Assembly (NCBI RefSeq): GCF_020921035.1
Contig: NC_063154.1
Location: 4,092,001-4,156,000 of the forward strand
DNA length: 64,000 nucleotides
From: Rhodamnia argentea
Lineage: Eukaryota; Streptophyta; Magnoliopsida; Myrtales; Myrtaceae
Reading direction: 5' to 3'
Positions within the stretch are counted from its first letter, which is position 1; every line of letters starts with the position of its first letter. Made by a program: the position numbers and the translations under genes. The notes beneath the pieces are model-generated. The model had not been told where the DNA came from and made no database searches. It saw only the letters and a list, made by a program, of their open reading frames with translations. Positions 23,901 to 34,849 of the stretch are shown here, piece by piece.

Positions 23901-24676
23901 AGATCGCCATGGCCTCGTACTGCTCGGAGCTGCAGTTTCTTGCCAACCCCGTGACCAACCACGTCCAGAGTGCAGAGCAACACAACCAGGACGTGAACTC
24001 CTTGGGCTTGATTTCATCGAGAAAGACCGCGGAGGCCGTGGACGTGTTGAAGCTCATGTCCTCCACTTTCCTCGTCGCCCTGTGCCAGGCCATTGACCTG
24101 AGGCACCTGGAAGAGAACCTCAAGAGTGCGGTCAAGAGCACGGTGAACCAAGTGGCCAAGAAAGTCCTCTACGTCGGGTCCAACGGTGAGCTCCACCCTT
24201 CGCAGTTCAGCGAGAAGGACATGATCAAGGTGGTCGACCGGGAGCACGTCTTCGCCTACATCGACAACCCCTCCAGCGCCACATACCCTCTAATGCAGAA
24301 GCTGAGGCAAGTCCTGGTGGACCATGCGCTGAACGACGTTGACCGAGAGAAGAATCCTAGCACCTCCATCTTCCAAAAGATTGGGGCTTTCGAGGAAGAG
24401 CTCAAGACCCTTTTACCGAAAGAGGTCGAGAACGCGAGGGCTCAGTTCGAGAGCGGGAATTCCGAGATTGCCAACAAGATCAGAGGATGCAGGTCGTACC
24501 CACTGTACAGGTTCGTCAGGGAAGGGCTGGGGACAAGTTTGCTCACAGGAGAGAAGGCGGGCTCACCAGGTGAGGACTTTGATCTGGTGTTCTCTGCATT
24601 GTGCCAAGGCAAGCTGATCGATCCTTTGTTGGAGTGCTTGAAGGATTGGGATGGTGCCCCGCTTCCCATTTGTTAG
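20901..24676 (+). CDS. PAL: Phenylalanine ammonia-lyase-like, copy 2 (altered active site)
   Basis: Exons 20,901-21,313 and 22,927-24,676 give 720 residues with intact frame and splice sites. The intron is 1613 nt at the same Arg-codon position. It differs from copy 1 by about 17 substitutions and a 4-residue deletion in the N-terminal NG repeat. The MIO triad ASG (206-208), catalytic Tyr112 and Phe139 switch are kept. In the active-site segment copy 2 reads [13 protein letters not shown]. The Gln that is conserved in PAL is Lys352 (AAG at 23,567) and the conserved substrate-carboxylate Arg is Cys358 (TGC at 23,585). From knowledge of parsley PAL (Gln348, Arg354) this should impair or change catalysis. 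It may be a recent non-functional copy, an altered enzyme, or a non-catalytic subunit in mixed tetramers; sequence alone cannot decide. Confidence 0.95.
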
Positions 24677-25267
24677 AAATTGTTAATCACTGAGACTGCT
24701 TCAGAGTTCAGATTGATTTGCTCTATTCTTGGTATGTACTTGGGGAGTTTCACGGTTAAGTGGTCCACGCCTCAAAAGCTGGGGTGACCGTAATGTCTAT
24801 GTCTTTGTTCAGTTCTTTCGTCTTTCCCTGCCCCCACAAGTATTATTTGTACTTGAAACTTCAGTGTAACAACAATGTAGATATACGTGAAGGAAAGATT
24901 ACATAGCATACATTTTTGTTATGTTGTTCGTTCTCTTAAAGGATCAGTGACATCTACCCTCCATTGCCATTTGCCAGCCGTCCGATCATCTCCAACAAAT
25001 AGACCAAAATGAAAAACTTTAGCGTGAACTAATTATTTTCGAATATATCTTATTGTTTCTTCTAACTTGACACTGCCGACTGTAAATAGAGTTACCGGCG
25101 GTCGGTCCGCGAGTAGTCTAAAAACGTTTCACATACAAAAATGTTGAGGTTGCTTATGTTTGTCTAGGCCTCGTGGGCAATGGGCATGACTATTGGAGCA
25201 GGTTGACCTACCAAGTTAGAACATTTGCAAGGGTTGGCCCCCAAAAACGCAAGAAGTCTTTTGGGAC
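24677..25267. other. PAL copy 2 3' UTR and downstream spacer
   Basis: Close match to the region after PAL copy 1, including the TGTACTTGAAACTTCAGTG block that probably lies near the polyadenylation region. No gene was seen. Confidence 0.5.
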
Positions 25268-25884
25268 ATGCCTAGGCCATGAGTAGGACATTTCTGTCCA
25301 AAATGGTAAACAAGCTAGTCGATCCTAGCTAGTATAACAAAATGTCACATGGATCTACTTACGACATGTCAAGATCAATTCCTAATATACAGATCTCAAA
25401 ATTATGGCCCAAAAGCCTAGAAGAATCTCAAGAATCTTTTTTTTTTTTTTTTGTCGGGTCAAAAGAATCTCAAGAATTCAATAGACGGGTTTCATCCTAG
25501 ACGTGAGCCCAGCCCAAGAGAAACCATGGACCAAGCTTAAAAAATTGAGTCTTTTGGTAGATAAGATGTGATGAGGAGACTGAGGTTTATATAGGAGAGT
25601 ACAGGAGTGAATGGTATTTCAATGAATAATAATGAGGCATTTTGGTAGCCTTGTGGAAGTTTCAAATGACATGATAAAAAGAGTGGTAGAGGTATATTTC
25701 TGAGCATGATGAACAACAGGCAAGAGTCATGAAGATTGTTGTTTGTTTATGTATGTGCCCCATCAAGTGAAAGTGTAGTTATCAGAAACAAAAGGGCAGT
25801 GAGATCATGGGGAAACTCATAGAATACAAGTTGCAATGTGTTTTGAGAGAGAGAGAGAGAGATTCCCTCCAAGTTCTTGGTATA
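25268..25884. other. Unit 2-specific 0.6-kb block
   Basis: Copy 1 has about 70 different bases at this position. The block contains a T-run at 25,438-25,453 and a GA microsatellite at about 25,844-25,861. No inverted ends, target duplication or coding frame were recognised, so insertion in unit 2 versus replacement in unit 1 is open. Confidence 0.45.
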
Positions 25885-26049
25885 GTATATCAAGTGACCA
25901 ACACATTGGCATGTCGGAAAATCGCTTCTTAATGTCAAAGGATTCCAAATTCCGACGTGATGAGGTTTCATGCATTACATGTTGCTTTAATCAACACTTG
26001 TGCATGTCGATGTGAAGTCGCAAGCGGTTCCATGTGGGAGATATGAAGC

Positions 26050-26373
26050 ATGAGTCACAAAAAACAGATCTGGAAGATGGAATCCGTATTTTTTCTGAAA
26101 GATGGAGGCAGAATTTCGGTCGAAATTGATGGAAATCTGGTAATGGTATTTAAAGTTTCCATCTCAACGTGGGACGTCCTTCATGCTCAACTTGGATCCA
26201 CTATTAACATGACAGTAAACTTAGGGACTCAACTAACTTTAACAACTTTTCGTACTGGCGGAGTATTCACAGGTAGTACTGCCGAACTTTTTGCGCCCTT
26301 TCGTGGACTTCACTGTTATCAAACTAGAATTAACCGAGTTTATATCAAGGTTAAGCTTGTGCAGCTTGTGTAA
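26050..26373 (+). pseudogene. ORF with plastid rpoC2-like segment (possible NUPT)
   Basis: A 107-codon frame from the ATG at 26,050. Its middle (bases about 26,224-26,286) reads GTQLTLTTFRTGGVFTGSTAE. From memory this closely resembles the conserved plastid RNA polymerase beta'' (RpoC2) stretch of the form GTQLTLRTFHTGGVFTG. The rest of the frame is not recognised as RpoC2 and is far too short. A nuclear insertion of plastid DNA that has decayed is the simplest reading. It precedes a duplicated, internally deleted copy in unit 1. No function is expected. Confidence 0.4.
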
Positions 26374-26484
26374 TCAACGGATTGATAAGGATATTAGGTG
26401 GGCCGCCATATCATGTAATGGTGGATTCTCTGTCTAGTTTAGCTGAACCTAAGACTAGTCACAAGATATTCTCTCCAACTTTTA

Positions 26485-27594
26485 GGGCCTGTTTGGTAAC
26501 GTTTTTGTTCTAAAAAAGTGATTCCGATTAGAATCAATTTTTTTTATTCTGTTCCTTGGATGAGTTTTAGAGAATCATAATGCGTTTGGTAACTGCGTAA
26601 AATTTTTATTCCCGAAATAAAAACTCGTTTGATAAGCGCACAAAATTTCCGTTCTGAGAAATAATTTCTCTTCCTAATTTGTCATTCAAATCCAGTAATT
26701 ACATAAGCATTTTTGATGATTTTCCTTAAACCCCACAATTGCAATCTTCTTGCACCGTGACATCTTTTTGGCCAAAATAAGGATGCTTCAGATTTGTTCC
26801 TTGGAAGAATAATATGCCAAAATTGTTGTTTTTCCATACTTCTCTTAAGGCTATGCATATGCCAAGGATGAAAGAGGTGACTCTAATTATCTTTTATTGC
26901 TTAATGAATAAAATCTATCTCTGTCGCATAGGTGGCTGAGTTTTACCCTTAAATACTATGCGGATGGTCACCGATGCAGCATGGTACTCCGACAACAAAT
27001 CAGGCGGGGCTTAGGAAAAATTGAAAGGTAAAATCATCAAAAACAAGATTGGCCAGTTGAATGAACCAATTTCCTACTTTTTGAGATTTTTTTGGAATTT
27101 TCGGGATTTTTCGAAACAATTTGCCCATGATGGGAAAAATCGTCATTTGGGAGAAATCGGAAGGAAAAATCATCAAAAATAGAATTGGCCAGTTGAAATA
27201 ACCAAACTCCTAATTTTTGAGATTTTTTTAGAATTTTTGTAATTTTTGCCCATTTTTTAAGAATTTTTATGAATTTTCCATTTTTGAATTTTAAATCATT
27301 TTATTTTTTTTATTAATTTCAAAAAAATTACCCGGACCAGATCGGGTTGACCTGGCCCATGCCTCGTGGGTGCCGAACAAAAGTGAAAGAAGACTATTGT
27401 TGTCTTTTTGATTCTCAAAAGTGTTCTTTTTTTGGAGAACCAACTTTTTTTTTGTTTTTATTTTTTGTCTAAAAGTGTTCTCGGGAGCAAAATCAGAAAC
27501 AGAATCATTTACGTTATCAAATATGGTTCTGATTTTTTTTTTTGTTTCGTGGAACAGAATCGGAGGAATAGAGTCGTTATCAAACAAGCCCTTA
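26485..27594. mobile_element. Non-autonomous inverted-end element (GTTTGGTAACG ends), complete copy
   Basis: The left end AGGGCCTGTTTGGTAACG is mirrored at the right by CGTTATCAAACAAGCCCT (27,577-27,594). The interior is poly-T rich and carries short repeats (GGCCAGTTGAA twice, near 27,051 and 27,188). It has no coding capacity. Similar elements are often placed with hAT-type MITEs, but no clear 8-bp target duplication was found. Confidence 0.55.
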
Positions 27595-27598
27595 ATCT

Positions 27599-28406
27599 CT
27601 AAGGCTGTGTATGGTAACGTTTGCGTTCCTGAAATAACTTTTGGAGCAGAAATACTTTTTCCATTTTTGTTCCCGGCAACGATTTTCGGGAACAGAAACG
27701 CATTTAGTAATTTCAAAAAAATTATGTTCCCGTAACAAAAAAAGAGCAAAAAAGCATTTGGTAACTGCAAAAAAAATTTGCTCCTAATTTTTTCATTTAA
27801 TTAAGGGGACTATATATATATATTAAAATTAAGATGTCTTTATCTTTTTAACTTACTCAATCAAATTAAATCTCATTTGTTCAATTTACTAAATCAAATT
27901 AGACTAATATATGTATAAGTAATTTAAGCATGATTTATCAAATTACAATATGGACAAGATCGACTATAAAAAAAAAAAAACTGAAAGAGAAGACGAATTG
28001 GAATTGAACAATAAGAAAATCAAAAATGTTTTCCATAGATAGGAAAAATTACAATTATGAGTCATACATAAATGTTCCCAAGTAGTTAAAAATATGATTA
28101 CATAATTGAAAAATACAAAATCATGGAATTTCGGGCATATTGTAGTTCCTTGCCATTTTATTTGCAATACTTTTCCTAAGCATGTTCAATAACAAAAGTG
28201 TTCAAGAACAAAAGTGTTCCCAATTTTGTCTAAAAAATGTTCCAAATGTGTTTTTAAAAAGTGATCCGGGAACACAAAAGCAAGTTTTTTTTTTTTTTTT
28301 TTATTTCTGCTTCAAAAGTGTTTGTTTCTCAAAAGTGTTCTCGGAACACTTTGAGAACACTTTTTCACCCTACGTGTTTTTGAAGCGTTACCATATGCAG
28401 CCTAAG
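27599..28406. mobile_element. Second inverted-end element adjoining the first
   Basis: The left end AAGGCTGTGTATGGTAACG is mirrored at 28,388-28,406 (CGTTACCATATGCAGCCT). It shares the GGTAACG core and the inner GTTCCCGG/GGGAACA-type words with its neighbour, so the two are related. It lies almost end to end with the previous element. Short frames inside are low complexity. Confidence 0.55.
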
Positions 28407-29139
28407 AAGCTGTCAAAACCACAAACATAGTTACCTATGATCTTCCCACGACAGTTTGAGGTCCATCCGCCCACCTCAAGCTTTCATTTTGTACTTGAAT
28501 CTATATACACACATAGGAGATTGAATCTGGACAGATGGGTGTATGTCCGGGGAATCATGAATTGTCTGAGTCCCTGACAGATTTCATCATTTGGTGCCTT
28601 TCTGTTTGTGGAGAGTTTCTTGTGCAGCCTTAGCGTGGAGGAGCACACAGTTTCAGCTCCCTGAGGACAAGTTTTCTAGGGCAAATAGGAACAGGAAGGG
28701 AAGGTCCTCGTCGAGGCACATCACTCCAATGTAAGCAACCGACAGATTTTTCTCCATACGTGGGATTTCCAATCATTCCTAATCCTCAGAGCGGTCGGAT
28801 GTTAACGTGTGTGTCTCTCTCTAGCTCTCTCACATAATGCTTTCAATGTGTCTCGCTTTATGTCTTCAAACTGGGGTTTGCCTTGATCGGGAAGCATATG
28901 CCTCATTCTTCTGTAAAGATCGATTGAGCTTTATCGAAGTGAATTCGGGGTTTGTCTCTCCATCTCAAGATCAAGGGACATATGCTTCAATCGAACCGGG
29001 CGGGTGAACTTTGAAGTGTTCTTGCCGTTTTGCTTTCTAACTTAGAAAAAAAACATAAAATGGTTTCTAAATTTTGATTCAATGTGCAATGTGGTCCATG
29101 AACTTTTAATTTCTTCAATGCAAAAATGCCGTCGGGGAC
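28407..29139. other. Intergenic, no gene recognised
   Basis: From 28,440 to 28,900 the composition is more balanced than around it, but no frame over 40 codons is convincing on either strand. The end (29,040-29,130) is family 2 repeat, which resumes at 29,690 after the element at 29,140. Confidence 0.45.
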
Positions 29140-29679
29140 GAGAAAAATTACGAAGAAAGTTCTATACATAATACAATTGTATTAATTCAGTTTTAAATTT
29201 TTTTTGTCAATTGAGTCTTAAATCTTTTGCATTTTTACCAATTCAGTCTATCCGGTCAATTTTACTAGAAATCGCTAACATTGACATTGGTTGTCCTACG
29301 TAGCGCGATCGGCACCGATGTGGACACATTTTAATAATATTTCATCATTTTTTATTTTTTTTCCTTCCCTTCTACCTCTAGTCAGATTGGGCAATGGCAA
29401 AAATCGGCGAAAGAGAGAAAGATGGAGAAAAAAAGGAAAAAAGAAAAATAGATAAAATATACAAAAATATTAAATTATTACTAAAAATTGTCCACATCGC
29501 GCCAGCCATGTCACGTAGGACAAATAGCGTCCATGCCCATAATTTTCATCCCAAATTGGCCGGATGGACTCAATTGACACAAATGCAAAATGTTTAGTAC
29601 TGAATTAAAAAAAATGGTTATGATTGGATTAACACAATTGCAATAGGTTTAATACTTTTTTTTTTTCATATAATTCTCC
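29140..29679. mobile_element. Family 1 long-TIR element, copy C, nested in family 2 repeat
   Basis: The left arm contains CAATTCAGTCTATCCGG, a CTAACATTGACATTGG block and GTCCTACGTAG. The right arm has the reverse complement (CACGTAGGACAAATAGCG, GGCCGGATGGACTCAATTG). The ends are GAGAAAAATTACG and AATTCTC. It has no coding capacity. Family 2 repeat lies on both sides, suggesting insertion into that repeat (inference). Confidence 0.6.
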
Positions 29680-30099
29680 TATAAGATGACATTACATATT
29701 GATATTGGGTCAAAGTTCAAGGATCGCATTAAACAAATTGAAAGTTTTTAGGCCAAAGTTCAGTGACCATATTGCACAAATTAAAAGTTCAAAGACTAAA
29801 ATGGACCAGAGTTTAAGGGGGGTTACACTATTATTCATTCTAACTTCTCTTAACAATCTTTGGTGGGACATAATTCCAATGTGGTCTTTCTGTAATGTGC
29901 TGACAATGGTGGCTATATTTTTGAATAACATCGCCAATGCAAGTGTTAAAGATATTGATTTTACTTTTTATGTTCGTGGGATGTCATGATGATAAATCAC
30001 TTTAATACTTCTATATAGTCGGAACAATAGCAGCATTCCACTGTCCCATGGCCAATATGGATTTTTTATTTTCTCTAGGTAAATTTGATTTCCCAAGCT

Positions 30100-30466
30100 A
30101 GATAAATATTAGGACTCATCCCCTAATTAAATCACTAAGGGAATTCTTTCTAGTTCAACTTAATACGGTTTTATACAGGTACAGCATTTGTGGTAAATTT
30201 AGAGGCTGGTTGAACTTCCCACCGATATAAGTAAAGGAAAAGGGAAAAATAAGACGTTTGTGCGATTCCATAATGCTGTAATGTGTCTCCATGATTTCCT
30301 CCAAGCCACCGGAAATCATTTTTTTAACAGCAATAACAAGCATTTACCTCTTGGCCAGCACAATTGTTTACACGTTCAGTTAAAACTTAAGCCCTTCTAT
30401 ATAAATAGCATTCAAAGCCATCATTTGCAATCCAATTCAATAGAAGGATGGGGGGGAAAAAGGACA
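30100..30466 (+). promoter_or_regulatory. Promoter of six-cysteine peptide gene 1
   Basis: It carries TATA box TATATAAATA at 30,398-30,407, about 60 bases before the ATG. The block from about 30,100, including ATAACAAGCATTTACCTC, is conserved upstream of the other three copies. An ATG at 30,448, 19 bases before the gene start and in another frame, opens a 46-codon frame (30,448-30,588) that overlaps the coding region. Confidence 0.6.
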
Positions 30467-30730
30467 ATGGCAACGAGGAGCACAATTTTCACTATCGCCG
30501 TGATCGCCGTGCTTCTCACGGTACGTGTCGAGTCGGCGACACCGGAATGCGTCCGCCAGTGCGTGCCGAGTTGCACGGCATCAGGTAGGAGCAAGTTGGC
30601 GTGCGCCATGGAATGCATAGGGGCCTGCGGTAAAGTGCGGCCGGATGGCTTCGATGATTGGAGTTGGGGTTGGGGTTGGGGTTGGGGAGGGCTGGATAAA
30701 AAGGCACCCCATGCCCCTAAAAATCAGTAG
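30467..30730 (+). CDS. Secreted six-cysteine peptide with Trp/Gly tail, intact copy 1
   Basis: An 87-residue single-exon protein. Residues 1-24 form a signal peptide (TIFTIAVIAVLLTV core, likely cleavage near VESA). Cysteines at 28, 32, 36, 46, 50 and 54 give C-x3-C-x3-C-x9-C-x3-C-x3-C, a spacing expected of a two-helix hairpin with three disulfides. I recall this spacing for Ole e 6-like pollen proteins and some plant thionin-family peptides (inference; no close match identified). The tail DDWSWGWGWGWGGLDKK is coded by a GGGGTT-type hexamer repeat. The start is the first ATG in frame after the TATA box that gives a signal peptide. Role unknown; reproductive signalling or defence are the usual roles of such secreted peptides. 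Confidence 0.78.
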   Translation: MATRSTIFTIAVIAVLLTVRVESATPECVRQCVPSCTASGRSKLACAMECIGACGKVRPDGFDDWSWGWGWGWGGLDKKAPHAPKNQ

Positions 30731-31600
30731 ATGATTGTCGGATTAAACTTTCTCAACCGATCACAAAAGTGATCATACTTGTATCGGCCTCGAGTGAAGG
30801 CAAGGTTGCTCGTGTTGTGATAAATTAAGGCCAAATGTATGCATACCCCAAAAAAGATAATGGAATGAAGAAAATGATGTTCTCCCCAATATAATCACGT
30901 TGAATAACAATCCGTTTATCCCGATCCATCTCTCCTTGATTTTCTTACTTTTGTTGGAGAATCTTCCAGTAACAGTATGCCAATAATTTGATATCTTTTG
31001 CTCAATTGGTAGGGCAAGATTCATACTGATTAGTGAATAACCCCGGCATATATGGTCTGTGAGTAAAAATTGGAACATTATGCCTTGCATATAAAGAAGG
31101 TGTACAGAATTTGATGTCCAATGTGATGCGACAAATGCTTATAAGGTGCTTGAAAAGATCTAACTATGAATCACTTTAAAATTACCGTGCCATGATGTAA
31201 ATCTGATGACCAATATGATGCGACAGAATTTCTTACTCAAATTGGACGCACAATCGATCAATTGGATTAGCGGTGTGTATTCGTTTATTGTGTAAGCACT
31301 GCTAACGGTTATATTCAATGAGAACATTCAACTTTCCAATGGCCAATGCAGGTAAATTTGAATGAGTATTGTCAAGAAAAAAAAAAGAAGTTACTAAAAG
31401 AAGATGCCCGTAACTTTTTTGGTTCTTGATTACTTGTCTGTGCTTGCCCAAATGACTCTTTTTTCGGCTTCTTTTGACTTTTTTTTTTTAAATTCTCATT
31501 TTTTGTGGGACACTTTTCACCGTTGCGTCCTTTGCAAGAATAATATGAAAAATTGCACATTAGTGTTTTTGTTATTGGAATTGGATGAAGCAAACAGAAG
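30731..31600. other. Spacer between peptide copies 1 and 2
   Basis: The first 370 bases are related to the 3' flanks of the other copies (AAAGATAATGNAATGAA words). From 31,260 it carries a single copy of the roughly 338-bp repeat unit (GGTTCTTGATTACTTGTC at 31,421) seen as a tandem array at 35.6-36.9 kb. No gene. Confidence 0.5.
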
Positions 31601-31876
31601 TACTCGATTGTAAGAACTAGATAAATTTTAGGACGTATTCCCTAATTAAACCTAAAAAGGGAATTCTTTCTAATTTAACTAAATATGGATTTACACAGGC
31701 AAAACATTTGCGGTAAATTCAAAGGCCGGTTCAACTTCCCAACAAGGTATGTATAAAAAAAAAAAAGAAGAAGGAAAAATGAGACATTTGCGAAACTCCT
31801 AATGCCCTCATATGTCTCCATGATTTTCTCCAAGCCATAGAAAGTCATTTTTTGCAACAAAAATAACAAGCATTTC

Positions 31877-32065
31877 ATGGCACATGCCACGTCCGCAACA
31901 CCGGAGTGTGTCCGAGAGTGCGGGCTAGGTTGCATAGTGTCGGGAGAGAGCAAACTCACGTGCACAAGAGCGTGTACAAGAACTTGCGACAAACTGCGAT
32001 CGGAAGACAACGATTGGGGTTGGGGGTGGGATAGCGAGATACCCCGGGTCCCTAAAAATCCTTAG
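31877..32065 (+). pseudogene. Six-cysteine peptide copy 2, 5'-truncated
   Basis: The frame (62 residues from the ATG at 31,877) keeps all six cysteines with the same spacing and the Trp/Gly tail (DWGWGWD). About 165 bases present in copy 1 are missing: after ATAACAAGCATTT the sequence jumps to CATGGCACATGCC, removing TATA box, leader and most of the signal peptide. Any product would lack a signal peptide, so it is probably a pseudogene although the mature part is undamaged. Confidence 0.7.
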
Positions 32066-33160
32066 GTGACTTATGCTATGTTAAACATTTTTGCCCTATC
32101 ACGAATGTATTAGCCTCAAGTGAAGGCAAGGTTATACTCATGTTGGGATAAATTAAGGTGAAATGTATGCATACCACAAAAAGATAATGCAATGAATAAA
32201 ATGATGTTCTCCCCATTATAATAATGCTGAGTAACACTCCTTTTATCCCTACCCATCTCTCCTTGATTTTCTTACTTTTGTTGGAAAATCTTCAAGATTC
32301 ATACTTATAAATGAATAACCCGGAACGCATGGTCTGTGAGTAAAGCTAGAACCTAAGGCTTGCATATAAAGAAAGTTCACAAAATTTGATATCCAATATG
32401 CAGCGACAAATGCTTATAAGTTGCTTGAAAAGATCTAAATAATAATCACTTTAAATTAACCGTGTCATACTGTAAATCTAACTCGCAAGCTAGTTTGAGC
32501 CTATTGTCCCAACAATACTCTAGAACGATCCTACAAGTCCTTGAGTTTGAGATGCAAACCATAGGGTGCAATTTAATCGATTGATCTGTTTAGCGATGTG
32601 TGTTCATTTATTGTGTAAGCGGCACTAACGATTATATTTAGTGGCAGGATTGCACTTTCCCATGGCCAATGCAGGCAAATTTGAATTAGTGTTGTCGAAA
32701 AACGGTAAAATTGTCAAAAAGAAATTCTAAACCTATTTCACTTTTGTCAATTCAGTCTTACACTTTTTAATTTCGTCAATTAACTCCTAAACCTTTTGCA
32801 TCTGTGCTAATTGAATCCATCCGGCCAACTTTGCTTGGCCAATGCTAACATGGATGCCGGCACTGATATTGACAATTTTTAATAATATTTTAATATTTTT
32901 AGAATTAATTTTTTATGATTTATTTTTTCTAATGCGGCACCTTTCACCTTTGAATTACGTGCAAGAATAATAAGAAAAATGACACATCCATAATGTCTGT
33001 TACTCGAATTGGATGAATAACTAATCGATCGATATAGCGATGATGATCGTTTATTACGTAACTGGTGCTAAGATTATATTCAATGAACAACATGCAACTT
33101 TCCCGTGACCAATGCAAGTAAATATGATTGAGTGTTTGTCAAATAACCATTGTTATAAAA
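32066..33160. repeat. Spacer with half family 1 element and cluster repeats
   Basis: 32,705-32,930 is the left arm only of a family 1 element (CCATCCGGCCAACTTTGC, GGATGCCGGCACTG), cut off where a partial copy of the roughly 338-bp cluster repeat begins (TAATGCGGCACCTTTCACC). The rest resembles the 3' flank of peptide copy 1. No gene. Confidence 0.5.
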
Positions 33161-34848
33161 AGATGACCGCAACCTTTTGGTTCTTGATTACTTGTCTTAT
33201 TTGCCCAAATGAAATTTTTTTCAGCTTTTTTGACTTTTTTTTTTAAATCTTTTTTAACGTGGCACCCTTTTTTTTACCATTGCGTCATGTGCAAGAATAA
33301 TAAGAAAAATGATAAATAGGTATTTTTTATTACTCAAATTGGATAAAACTAACAGATGTACTCGATTGTAGAAACTGGATAAATTTTAGGACTTATCCCC
33401 TAATTACATGAAAAAAGGTAATTCTTTCGAATTTAACTTAATATTGTTTTATAGGGGCAAAGCATTTGTGGTAAATTTAAAAGCAGGTTCAACTTCCGAA
33501 CAAGATAAGTAACAAAAGGAAAAATGAGATGTTTGCACAACTCCATAATGCCCTAATATGTCTCCATAATTTTCTCCAAGCCACAGAAAAACCATTTTTG
33601 TAACAGTAATAACAAGCATTTCCCTCTTGTCTAGCACGGTTGTTTACACATTTAAGTTGAGACTTAGCCCTTCTATATAAACCCTACTAGGGTTTCACCC
33701 AAATTATTCAAAGCCCTCATTTGCAATCCAATTGAGCAGGAGAGGAGTGGGGGAAAAGACAATGGCCACGAGGAACACAATTTTCGCTTTTCGCCGTGAT
33801 CGCCGTGCTTCTCATGGCACGGACCTTGTCCGCGACGCTGGAGTGCTTCCCGGGGTGTGTGCCTACTTGCACGAAGTCGGGCCAGAGCGAGCAGGTGTGC
33901 ACCAAAGCGTGCACCGGGGCCTGCGACAAAGTGGGGAAAAATGGCTTCGACGATTGGGGCTGGGGTTGGGGGTTAGATAAAAAGTTACCCCAAGTTCCTA
34001 AAAATAAATAGATGATTTATGGTGTATTAAACTTTTTTCACCCTATCACAAAAGTAATCATACATGTATTAGCCTCCAATGAAGACAATGTTATGCTTGT
34101 GTTGGGATGAATTAAGGTGGAATGTCGGCATACCACGAGAAAGATAATGCAATGAATAAAATAATAATGTTTTGCACCAGTTTGCAAGTTCTTTTATACC
34201 TAAAGCTTCTTCTCTTTTATTTTTTGTTCTTCTGGCTCAATTGATAGAGCATGATTCATGCTAATCGGTGAGTTACCCTCGGCAGTGTGTATTCATTTAT
34301 TGTATAAACGGCGCTGGTGATTATATTCAAGCGTACTTAAATAATGATGTATAGATTGAGTGCGGTCCGAATTCGAATTTTGATGAGCATTACCTTGGTA
34401 AAAAATGTCCGATTTGGCCAAATGAATAGATTGTGGAAATGCACCAAGATTTAACTTCTTGCTTGATGCTAGTCAACGCAAAGAATCATTGCACCTAAAG
34501 CTATGCAGAGTTTAAAGTGCTCCGTGCGCCTTGAGCACCTCAGTCATTTCTTTGGAGTTCTTTTTCGTGGGATCTATAATTTAACATCTCTCGACGTTCG
34601 TCGGGTGGAAAAAAAGGCAATAAATTTCATTCTTTGTAAAGTTCATAAATGTCCATGCTTTACGGTGTCAAAAAATTTAAAATGTTACGACGCGTTACAT
34701 TCTGAGGATTTACCTGTCGGTAGAGCACAGAGCTCCAGTGACGTTAGGAGACATTAGAAAAAAAAGGGGAAGAAAAAGCCTAAAGACCACGAGCTTTATC
34801 GTGCAATACAACACAGGGAAGCATAGACCCCACGCACCACTCACAGCA
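33100..34848. repeat. Segmental duplication, left unit (peptide copy 3 plus ELF6-upstream-like DNA)
   Basis: Matches 36,590-38,333 in direct orientation at a spacing of about 3.5 kb (peptide ATGs 33,762 and 37,257; the GACATTAGAAAAAA word at 34,749 and 38,248). It includes a peptide copy, its promoter and 3' flank, and a block (34,500-34,848) matching DNA that lies directly upstream of the ELF6 leader. Confidence 0.85.
33762..34011 (+). pseudogene. Six-cysteine peptide copy 3, frameshifted in the signal peptide
   Basis: TATA box TATATAAA at 33,674-33,681 and the ATG at 33,762 are kept. One extra T in the run at 33,788-33,791, compared with copies 1 and 4, shifts the frame in the signal peptide, so the ATG frame reads into an unrelated sequence. 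Downstream in the ancestral frame all six cysteines (C-x3-C-x3-C-x9-C-x3-C-x3-C), the DWGWGWG tail and the stop at 34,009 remain. An in-frame ATG at 33,814 would give a peptide without signal sequence. Confidence 0.72.
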
Positions 34849-34849
34849 A

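Larger units (their letters stand above)
15694..27050. repeat. Large tandem duplication, unit 2 (PAL-bearing)
   Basis: Second copy of the 4,027-14,753 segment, in the same orientation. Differences include an insertion of about 40 bases near 17,830-17,865 containing a TTTA microsatellite, a further insertion of about 25 bases at 18,100-18,125, and a 0.6-kb block at 25,268-25,884. Unit 2 continues directly into the rest of the inverted-end element that unit 1 lacks, so it probably keeps the ancestral right flank (inference). Confidence 0.93.

Noticed and set aside
27291-27770. 159-codon minus-strand frame across the two inverted-end elements
   Set aside because: Its residues come from poly-A/T tracts and the shared GTTCCCG words of the elements; no conserved protein pattern.
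30658-30690. Telomere-like GGGGTT repeat
   Set aside because: It is short, lies in frame inside the peptide coding region, and differs from the plant telomere repeat TTTAGGG.
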